A stretch of 64,000 nt of DNA, taken from NCBI RefSeq assembly GCF_020687045.1, contig NZ_JAJEPW010000012.1, positions 3,694-67,693 of the forward strand, in the 5' to 3' direction. Shown in pieces: positions 8,801 through 17,000 of this stretch. Source of the stretch: Vescimonas cirricatena. Lineage in GTDB: Bacteria; Bacillota; Clostridia; Oscillospirales; Oscillospiraceae. The notes below the pieces were generated by a model. It was given only the letters and a program-made list of their open reading frames with translations, did no database searches and was not told the DNA's origin. Position numbers and translations under genes: made by a program. How positions within the stretch are numbered: the stretch's first letter is position 1; every line of letters begins with the position of its first letter.

Positions 8801-9828
8801 CAGCAAGTTCCTCCGAACAGCTTCAGCTTTAGAAGAAGCTGTTTCATTTCCTCCACATTCAGCCGGTGCGTATTGTGCGAAGTATACTGCTCGATTTTGC
8901 CGAACTCTGGATTTCCCTTGCTGAAATAGTTGTCATAGTTCAGATCTCGATTATCTGCCGGAATGCGGAAGAAGCCGGGCAGATCTTCCGCCCGCATCAT
9001 TTCCTCTGCAGTGACCAGCACCTCAAAGAGCTTTTCACCATGGCGCGTTCCGATAATCGTCGAGCCAAGGTCGGAGTGCTTCAGCTCCAGCACAGCCTGT
9101 GCCAGCGTCTCGATGGTCGCAGCAGGGGCCTTCTGCACGAACAGGTCACCCTGTTCGCCATGCTCAAAGGCATAAAGCACAAGATCTACGGCATCGCTGA
9201 GCGTCATCATGAAACGGGTCATATTGGGATTCGTGATCGTCAGAGGTTTTCCCTCGTCGATCCGGTCGCAGAACAGCGGAATGACCGAGCCGCGGGAAGC
9301 CATGACGTTGCCGTACCGCGTCAAACACAGAACCGGATCCCCAGGCAGCATCTGTCTGGAACGGGCAATCACATTCTTCTCCATGACAGCCTTCGTCATG
9401 CCCATAGCGTTGATGGGATAAGCCGCCTTGTCCGTGGACAGGAAGATGGCCTTCTTCACATGGTTGGCCACACAGGCGGAGATCACATTGTCGGAACCGG
9501 CCACATTGGTTTTGACCGCCTCCATGGGATAAAACTCGCATGAGGGCACCTGCTTCAAAGCTGCGGCATGAAATACATAGTCCACACCGCGGAACACATT
9601 CAGAATGGAATTGTAATCCCGCACATCTCCTATGTAAAACTTGATTTTCTCCGCGTGCTGCGGATACAGCTCCTGATAGGTGTGCCGCATATCATCCTGC
9701 TTCTTCTCATCCCGTGAGAGAATGCGGATCTCTGCAATGTCGGTGGTCAGGAAGCGGCGCAGCACAGCGTTGCCAAAGGAGCCTGTCCCACCGGTAATGA
9801 GCAGTATTTTATCTTTGAACGATATCAT
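8800..9828 (-). CDS. capE: UDP-GlcNAc 4,6-dehydratase/5-epimerase, CapE-like
   Basis: 342 residues. The nucleotide motif is ITGGTGSFGNAV (residues 11-22). The catalytic tyrosine of ordinary SDRs is replaced by Met: M142-x3-K146 in AMGMTK, with S131. This Ser-Met-Lys set marks the CapE/WbjB/FlaA1 group. It performs the first step from UDP-GlcNAc towards UDP-L-FucNAc. It starts the E-F-G run, follows the flippase by 6 bases, and is cytoplasmic. Confidence 0.93.
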   Translation of the reverse strand: MISFKDKILLITGGTGSFGNAVLRRFLTTDIAEIRILSRDEKKQDDMRHTYQELYPQHAEKIKFYIGDVRDYNSILNVFRGVDYVFHAAALKQVPSCEFYPMEAVKTNVAGSDNVISACVANHVKKAIFLSTDKAAYPINAMGMTKAVMEKNVIARSRQMLPGDPVLCLTRYGNVMASRGSVIPLFCDRIDEGKPLTITNPNMTRFMMTLSDAVDLVLYAFEHGEQGDLFVQKAPAATIETLAQAVLELKHSDLGSTIIGTRHGEKLFEVLVTAEEMMRAEDLPGFFRIPADNRDLNYDNYFSKGNPEFGKIEQYTSHNTHRLNVEEMKQLLLKLKLFGGTC

Positions 9829-9834
9829 CTGGTC

Positions 9835-11154
9835 TTACTCCTTTGTATGATTTCTTTGTTTTTCAGGCAGCACGCCGCGCAAAAGTACGGCATCCAGCAT
9901 TAGTTTTGTATTTGGACGTAGCGGACGAATCAGCGCAGGAAGCAGGATCGTTGTCGAAGCCTGGGTGATCAGCGAGGCCGCAGCGGCTCCAGATGCTCCC
10001 CACGACGGGATCAGCGCAAGATTCAGCACAACATTCAGCACAGCCGCACTGACATACAGGTATTTCAGATATTTCTGTCTGTTTTCGCATACCATCCATG
10101 CGTTTCTGGCAACACCGAGATAGGAAAACGCCGTGTACCAAACCACGATGCGCAGAGGTCCAACTGCCGGCAAATAGGTTTCTCCATAGAGAATCAAAAT
10201 AAAAGGCTTGGCGACAAGGCAGATCATTGCGGATACGAACAGGGACACATAAAAAACAATTGCGTAGAGTTGCCGGTTCTTCCGCTCATAGCGCAGGCGG
10301 TCCTTCTGAAAACTCTGCACAATCTCCGGATAAAGGGAATCAATGATTGCCGAGAGAATAAAGGCCCATGAAACACTGACCGTCGAAGCAAGGGAATAAT
10401 GTCCAACGGCATCTGCGCCAAGCATCTGCTTGAGCATCAGCTTGTCTGTACAGGCATAGATGGAGACCATCAGTCCGGCTATGATAAAGCTGCCGCTGCT
10501 TTGCAGAAGCTCCTTTGCTTTTTTCAGAGAGTAACGGAATCTTGTTCCGCCATTTTTGAAATAAGCGATCAGCAAAAACACCGCAAGTACGATGTAATCC
10601 AATGCGCTTGCAACGGCGAACCATTCCACACTTTTCCCAAGCGCAAGCAAAATAATTTTGTACACAGACATTGCCGCATACGAGACAAGTTCGGCAATGG
10701 CGGAATACTTGGACTGGAGCCTGGCCTGAAACCAGTAGTTGAGGGTATCAAACACCTGAAAAATGAGGCCAATGCTGTACAGCGCTACAACCACAACGGT
10801 GAGACGTTCTCCTCTGTCCACGACACTGACAATACCGATGATTGCCAATGCAGACAGCAGACTTGAAATCGCCCGCAGCAACAGGGTCGTTCCAATTGTT
10901 TCGCCCTGCTGCTCCGGATGATCCACAAAGTTCTTGACGATCACACTGTTGATGCCAAGCGTACATAGCGAGGCAAAGAATGTCGCATATGCCGCTGCGT
11001 AATTGATCAGGCCGTAATTGCTTGGGCCAAGATAGCGCGCCGCAAAAATACCAACGACAAAGGCCAGCAGCTTGTTCGCCACTTTGCCGCCGATGATCCA
11101 TCCGGCATTTTTAACAACTTTATTCTTTCTGAGCGACTGCAGCAAAATCTTCAA
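9835..11154 (-). CDS. wzx: Wzx-type polysaccharide flippase
   Basis: 439 residues, almost wholly hydrophobic, with about 12 predicted membrane segments and the MOP-superfamily N-terminal pattern (NAGWIIGGKVANKLLAFVVG, then YLGPSNYGLINYA). Function by family: transfers undecaprenyl-diphosphate repeat units to the outer face. It overlaps the end of the acetyltransferase gene by 35 bases. A partner for the Wzy-like polymerase at 26468-27655. Confidence 0.9.
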   Translation of the reverse strand: MKILLQSLRKNKVVKNAGWIIGGKVANKLLAFVVGIFAARYLGPSNYGLINYAAAYATFFASLCTLGINSVIVKNFVDHPEQQGETIGTTLLLRAISSLLSALAIIGIVSVVDRGERLTVVVVALYSIGLIFQVFDTLNYWFQARLQSKYSAIAELVSYAAMSVYKIILLALGKSVEWFAVASALDYIVLAVFLLIAYFKNGGTRFRYSLKKAKELLQSSGSFIIAGLMVSIYACTDKLMLKQMLGADAVGHYSLASTVSVSWAFILSAIIDSLYPEIVQSFQKDRLRYERKNRQLYAIVFYVSLFVSAMICLVAKPFILILYGETYLPAVGPLRIVVWYTAFSYLGVARNAWMVCENRQKYLKYLYVSAAVLNVVLNLALIPSWGASGAAAASLITQASTTILLPALIRPLRPNTKLMLDAVLLRGVLPEKQRNHTKE

Positions 11155-11644
11155 ACTCCTTCACCACTTTAGCTGGGACACCGGCCACCAGTGTATCCGC
11201 CGGCACATCCGTGGAAACACAGGCACAGGCTGCGATCATGCTTCCATCTCCAATGCTCGTATTCAATAGGAGGGTAGATCGACCACCGATCCAGACGCCG
11301 CGGCCCACTGTAATATGATAGGATTCGCCTTTTCCAGCCCGCCTTTTGTGGTTGCCCATATGGTGTCCTCCCGTCAGGAAGGTAACACCCGGAGCGATAT
11401 CGCAGTTATCTCCAATCGTTACTATCCCATTTCCATGAACAGTGAGATTGCATCCGATCCAACAATTTGCGCCAATGCGAAGCGTTCCTGTATTATAAAT
11501 TGGCCCGACAATTTTGGTATTTTCTCCGATTTCATAGCCGATGGAACGGAGAAGATTCCTCTTTTCAGAGAAGAACCGGGTTCCCGCCAGAGTATGATTG
11601 ACAAGGTATATCACAATTCTTTTTTTGATAGTCTTCAACTTCAT
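11120..11644 (-). CDS. Hexapeptide-repeat acyltransferase (WcaF/LacA type)
   Basis: 174 residues from the ATG at 11644, which overlaps the preceding GT4 stop by 4 bases (ATGA). Left-handed beta-helix hexad repeats run from about residue 35 (IGENTKIVGPIYN) to 160, and GGHHMGNHKRRAGKGE carries the catalytic-type His. The C-terminal VAGVPAKVV is typical of maltose/serine O-acetyltransferase relatives. Likely O-acetylates a sugar of the repeat unit. A longer frame opens further upstream inside the previous gene, but the overlap start fits better. Confidence 0.85.
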   Translation of the reverse strand: MKLKTIKKRIVIYLVNHTLAGTRFFSEKRNLLRSIGYEIGENTKIVGPIYNTGTLRIGANCWIGCNLTVHGNGIVTIGDNCDIAPGVTFLTGGHHMGNHKRRAGKGESYHITVGRGVWIGGRSTLLLNTSIGDGSMIAACACVSTDVPADTLVAGVPAKVVKEFEDFAAVAQKE

Positions 11645-12789
11645 CTTTGATACCAGTCCTCCCGCAGCGGCTTTGCGGGGCTGCATGGACCGTTCGCAAA
11701 CAACCCAGAAGCGTCTTTACCGTTCAAAAGGGCGTTCGATAGCTGCAAAAATCGCTTTGCTGCAACCTCCGCATTCCACAATTCTGTGATCGTCTGGTAC
11801 GCCGCTTTTCCAAAGCTATACTGCATCGTCGTATTTTCAAGAAGCCGTCGTACCTTTTCATAAAGCTCCTGAATATTGCCGGAGTGATAAACGCTTCCAT
11901 TCACGCCGTCATTTACGAGGTAAGGGGTTGCCCCAGCTGCATCGCTGGCAACCACCGCACAGCCGCTGTTCATGGCCTCGTTTAACACAGCGCCCCAGCC
12001 CTCTTGGCGGTCACTCGTGAATAAGCAGATGCCTGCGCTTCCCATATGACGGCGCACGGCTTCCGGAGACATGGCTCCAAGGAATCGTATATTGGTCTCC
12101 AGCAGCCCAGCTTCTGAAGCCTGCCGCTTGAGCTGCTGCTCCATCTCACCGGTACCGATCATCTCAATTTTGAAGCAGCATCCTGCATCACGGAGTCTCT
12201 TTGCAACCTCAATCACATCGTCCGGATGCTTCCAGTCCAAGAAGCGTCCACACCACAAAATGGTTGCTTTTGCTTTGCGGTCAATCAAGTCATCAATGCT
12301 GGGATACCGTATCGTCTCTGGGAAATAGCCCCATTTATAGCACCGACCGCGGAAAAGGCCGAATTTTGCATAATCCCCCGCAGTATAGGCACTGGCACAG
12401 AGCATATATGCCTTTCGCCACGGTGGATTGCAAGCGTGCCAGTGGAAAAATCGTTTTGGATATTTGAGAAGTGAATTTCCTGTTTTTAAGATTCGCTCGG
12501 AATATCGAAAAAACAATTTGGCCTTTTTGCCGTATTCCTTTGTCTGACGCTCTGGAAAGGAACCGGCTATCAAAACATCCAGATTATTTAATTGCTTCTG
12601 AACTTCTTGGTCTGCCATCGAACAGGTATACGGACGCACCAAATCATTTTCCCAGCCGAGGTTCTTTCTCTCCGCATCCATCTCTTTATGCGCCACGAAG
12701 CAATAGTTGTGATTTGTCAATTCATAGAGGGCATCGGATAGGGGGATCTGATGATGCGTAAAGTAGTTACTGCAAAAAAGAATTCTCAT
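11641..12789 (-). CDS. Family 4 glycosyltransferase
   Basis: 382 residues with a GT-B fold. The C-terminal half shows the donor-binding signature: ILWCGRFLDWKHPD (about 205-218), then IRFLGAMSPEAVRRHM and DRQEGWGAVLNEAMNSGC with the EX7E-type glutamates. The N-terminal part (SNYFTHHQIPLSDALY) is an acceptor domain. It transfers a sugar from an NDP donor to the lipid-linked unit at the cytoplasmic face; donor and linkage cannot be read from sequence. Confidence 0.88.
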   Translation of the reverse strand: MRILFCSNYFTHHQIPLSDALYELTNHNYCFVAHKEMDAERKNLGWENDLVRPYTCSMADQEVQKQLNNLDVLIAGSFPERQTKEYGKKAKLFFRYSERILKTGNSLLKYPKRFFHWHACNPPWRKAYMLCASAYTAGDYAKFGLFRGRCYKWGYFPETIRYPSIDDLIDRKAKATILWCGRFLDWKHPDDVIEVAKRLRDAGCCFKIEMIGTGEMEQQLKRQASEAGLLETNIRFLGAMSPEAVRRHMGSAGICLFTSDRQEGWGAVLNEAMNSGCAVVASDAAGATPYLVNDGVNGSVYHSGNIQELYEKVRRLLENTTMQYSFGKAAYQTITELWNAEVAAKRFLQLSNALLNGKDASGLFANGPCSPAKPLREDWYQR

Positions 12790-12796
12790 GTAGCCA

Positions 12797-14014
12797 TCAC
12801 ACGCCCTTTTTCAAAGTAGACAAAACATTTTCATAGAGTTCGACATAGCCCTGATACACCGTGTCCTTGTCAAAACGCGCCATTTTTTTAGGATCCGCAC
12901 GCCAGTTGCTGTCTGCCACGTCTCTCACGGCATTTTCCAATGCCTGTATATCGCCCTGCGGAACCAAGCGTCCATTTCCCGGTGCTACCGTTTCAGGACA
13001 ACCGTCCGTCTCATATACCACCACTGGCGTTCCGCACGCCTGGGCCTCTACCGTAGTCAGGCCAAAGGTTTCCTCATAGGTAGGGTTCACAAACACATCT
13101 GCAGCGGAGTACCACTGCGCCAGTTCTGTTTGGTTTGCCGTGCGTAAAAGCCCAAGCACATCGGAGGGGATATCTGGCAGTTGCTTTTCGATTAGGCCAA
13201 TCAAAACCACCTGATAGTCAGAGTCGAGGCGGCCAGCAAGCGTCAGCAAATCCGGCAGACCCTTGCGTGCATTCCATGCATTGGCTACTCCGAGGACGAT
13301 CTTCTTATCTTCCAGATGATACTTTTCACGCAAGCTGCTGGACTGTGGGCGGAAGATCGTGCGGTCGATTCCGTTGGGGATAACGGTTCGCGGATAGTTC
13401 TGTAGAAACGACTTGGAAACCTGATCCACAAGCCATTGCGAGGGTGTTGTGATGGTCAGATTTTTTACACCGGTAAAGGCATTCTTTTTGCGAAGGAAGT
13501 TACGCCTTACATCTCCCTTCCAATAGCATTGCGGATACCGGTACAGCAATTTGCAGTCCCGGCACTCGGTCTGCCATTGCATACACTTGACTTGCGAGAA
13601 ATGTGTGCAATGTCCGGTAAAAGTCCAGCAATCATGCAAGGTCCAAACGACGGGGATATTCGCTTCCTTCAAGAAGCGGAACAGCATCTCATAATTCACA
13701 TAGAAGCCGTGCAGCGTGTGCAGATGGATAAGATCAGGATGAAAGGCTCTGATCTCCCGGATCATCTTTCTGGTCGCCGCCCAGGAGTATAACCCCGCAT
13801 GGTCTGTGAATCGTGATACTGCGTTGTGAAAGTAAAAGCCGAAATCTCCGGACACTTTTACTGCATCCGCATTGTCGGAGCATGCTCCCGTTCCATATAA
13901 AGCCTTTACATCATTGTCATACTTTTTCAGCAGATTCATGATATCAGCGATGATTTTCCCAGTGCTTCCGGTTCCATATACCAAATTGACAAACAGCACT
14001 TTCATCCTTCTCAT
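12797..14014 (-). CDS. Family 4 glycosyltransferase, paralogue of the gene at 28836
   Basis: 405 residues (402 if the ATG at 14005, MKVLFVNLVYG, is used; neither start has a well-spaced ribosome site). A GT-B fold with GTGSTGKI near the N-terminus, TLHDCWTFTGHCTHF, and the C-terminal EETFGLTTVEAQACGTP block. The TLHDCW-FTGHC segment and the cysteine pattern after it recur in the enzyme at 28836-29957, so the two are paralogues within the operon and may add similar sugars at two positions. Confidence 0.88.
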   Translation of the reverse strand: MRRMKVLFVNLVYGTGSTGKIIADIMNLLKKYDNDVKALYGTGACSDNADAVKVSGDFGFYFHNAVSRFTDHAGLYSWAATRKMIREIRAFHPDLIHLHTLHGFYVNYEMLFRFLKEANIPVVWTLHDCWTFTGHCTHFSQVKCMQWQTECRDCKLLYRYPQCYWKGDVRRNFLRKKNAFTGVKNLTITTPSQWLVDQVSKSFLQNYPRTVIPNGIDRTIFRPQSSSLREKYHLEDKKIVLGVANAWNARKGLPDLLTLAGRLDSDYQVVLIGLIEKQLPDIPSDVLGLLRTANQTELAQWYSAADVFVNPTYEETFGLTTVEAQACGTPVVVYETDGCPETVAPGNGRLVPQGDIQALENAVRDVADSNWRADPKKMARFDKDTVYQGYVELYENVLSTLKKGV

Positions 14015-14081
14015 CTCCGATGTTGTGTGATAAAAGAGAACCGCCGAGGCGCCAAGGTACGCCCCGGCAGTTCCGGTGTAT

Positions 14082-17000
14082 TTACTCGGTTTCGCTGTCC
14101 AGAATCATCCGTCCAGCACTGTCAAAGTTGTAATATCCCTCCGGCATCAGGCCGTGCGTCCAGTACACATAGTAGCTGCGGTCATGGACGACCTCACAAG
14201 TGGAACGCACATAGTAGTAGTCGCCATCAATCTGGATCAGACCGGCATAAGCACGTTCACCGTTCCTGTAGAAGTACAGGCTTCCATCTTCCTCGTAGAT
14301 CCCGTTTTTCAGAGGTGCGACGCTGCCTGTCAGCTTGCCATCTGTGTCGAAGTGATATCTGCCCTGCGGCAGCAGATCATGTGTCCAGGAAATGTAGTAA
14401 TCGCAATCGCGTACCACTTCGCACTTGGAATTCACATAGTAATAATCATCGCCAATTTTGATGAGGCCCGCATAGGTCAGTGTTCCGTTGACATAGTAAT
14501 GCAAAACGCCATCTTCCTCGACAATGCCATTCTTCGGAGTGCCGGTCAGCTTTCCGTTTTCATCGAACGTGTAGTAACCGGCTTCCTTCAGGCCATGCGT
14601 CCAGGTGATCCAGTACACACAATCGGTCACGACCTCACCGTTGCTGCGGACATAGTAGAAATCACCGTCAATTTCAATCAGGCCAACATAGGTTACCTTT
14701 CCGTTGACATAGTAACGAAGCACGCCGTCATCGTCCTTTACGATGCCATTCTTGTCCGTTGCGCCCTGAATGAGCTTGCCCTCTGCGTCAAAGGCATAGG
14801 TTCCTTCCTCCATCAGGCCGTTCATTCTGGAGCAGTAGTATGTCTGGTTCACGATCAGCTGACCCTTGCTGTTGGCATAGTAGTAATCATCACCGATCTT
14901 GATCATGCCTGCAGGAGCCTTGATGCCGTCGACATAGTAGAAGAGGTCTTCGCCATCCTTCAGGATCCCGTTTTTGCTGGTGTCCTCGTCGTGCAGAATG
15001 ACGCCGTTTTCATCGAAGTAGTAGCCCCACTCCGGAAGCGCAAGGCCATTGGTCTTATGGAGCCAGCAATCCTTGCCATTCAGCACTGTGCTCTTTACTG
15101 CAGCCGAGAGGGTAAGTCCGTCACGCTCCTCCAGATTCTTCTGAACCGCGAAGTAATAATAGTTGACCTCGCCGTTCTCCTTGACAACGCGCTTCAAACC
15201 GGCTTCTTCTTCGATGATGCCGCTGTTGAGCCAATAGGTGTCCGCTCCGACGCTGTAAACACCGGTAACGTCGCTCTGGAATACGCCTTCCGCATCAAAG
15301 ACGCAGCGGGCTTCTTCCGTTGCTCCATCGGGGACCAGCGTCGTGATTCCGGTAGCCGCGTATCCGTTTTCGGTGTCCAGATAGTAGGTATTGCCGTCAA
15401 TGACTGTCCAACCAGTCTTCTGCAGTTCGCCGTCCTTGTAGTACTGCTTGCCGTTCACATCCGTAAACCAGCCGTTCCAGAACTGCCACTGTGCATACAG
15501 CGTTATATCTCCGGTCAGTTCAAGAATTGCGCCCTCATCGGCATAGGTGGCTCCGCTGCCATCTGCGGCAGTGTTCCAGCCGATGAAATTGTAGCTCTCA
15601 CGGGTAAAGGCGTTGGTATTCAAGGCAGTGTCCACACCGACTTCAAAGCGCTGAGGCTCCATACTGCCTTCGCCGCCGTTGGCATTGAAGGTGATGGTGT
15701 AGAACACACGGGCAGTTGCAGAGTACTGTGCCGTATAAGTGGCATCCTCTTCAGCAACCACAACCTCCGGGTCCCAGCTGGTGAAGGTGTAGCGGTAGTT
15801 CTCGTCAGGAGCCTTATCTGTGCTGCCCTTGAAGGAAGGCATGGTACCCTTTAGATAATCTTCTTCTGCAACGACCTCGCCATCGATCACCCAGGTGATG
15901 TGTGCGCCGGTCTTAGGAATTTCCTTGCCTTGTTTCAGCAGTTCATTGCAGACAGAGCAGTAAGTGTCGCCGGTGTAACCGGGTGTCGTAAGCGTCGCTT
16001 CGACCGCATTGCGAATCTCCGGCTTGTGACCGGTAGCCGGGATCACTTCCTGTTTAACAATGACTTCGTTGCAAACAGAGCAATGCTTGCCTTCCGTCAG
16101 GCCAGGCTCGGTGCAGGTCGGAGCCTTTGCTGCGTCAATGACTTCGGTGTGCCCCTTGGCGGGAATCTCTGTCTGTGCAATGATGATCTCATTGCAGACG
16201 GAGCAGTGCTTGCCCTCAGTTTTGCCAGGTTCGGTGCAAGTCGGCTCAACTGCCGGATCAATGACCTCGGTATGTCCCTTGGCGGGGATTTCTTCCTGGG
16301 CAACGAGTACAGTATTGCAGACGGAGCAGTGCTTGCCTTCGGTCAGACCAGTCTCAGTGCAGGTTGGAGCCTTTGCTGCATCGATTACTTCTGTGTGGCC
16401 GGTCGCGGGGATCTCTTCCATACCGGAGAGAATCGCATCACAAACGGAGCACTTCGTACCGGCTGTATGACCAGCCTCGGTGCAGGTAGCGGGCTGTTCC
16501 GCAACTTCAACAGGGGTATGCCCGGTTGCATCGATTGCTTCGGTCTTGGTTGCACTGCAAACTGTGCAGGTGTAGGTCTTGACGCCGGCATTCTCACAGG
16601 TAGGAGAGGTCGTGATCTCGCCCTCATCCCAGCTGTGGCCCTTGGCGGGGATCTCTTCCTGCGCTTTGATAACCGTTCCGCAGACAGAGCAGCTGATGCC
16701 ATCCGTCAGACCCGTTTCGGTACAGGTTGCGGGCTTGCCCACAACGGTCTTCTCAGTGTGGCCGGTCGCAGGGATCTCAGTCTGCGCAACGATGATTGCG
16801 TTGCAGACGGAGCAGTGCTTGCCCTCGGTCTTGCCGGATTTGGTGCAGGTCGGCTCGACCCTTGCGTCAATGACCTCGGTATGGCCCTTAGCCTGAATAG
16901 TTTCGCCCTTGGTGATTTCCTTGCCGCAGATGGCGCAGACCGTATCACCGGTGTAGCCATCCTCGGTGCAGGTGGCATCCTTTTTGTTGATCACCTTGGT

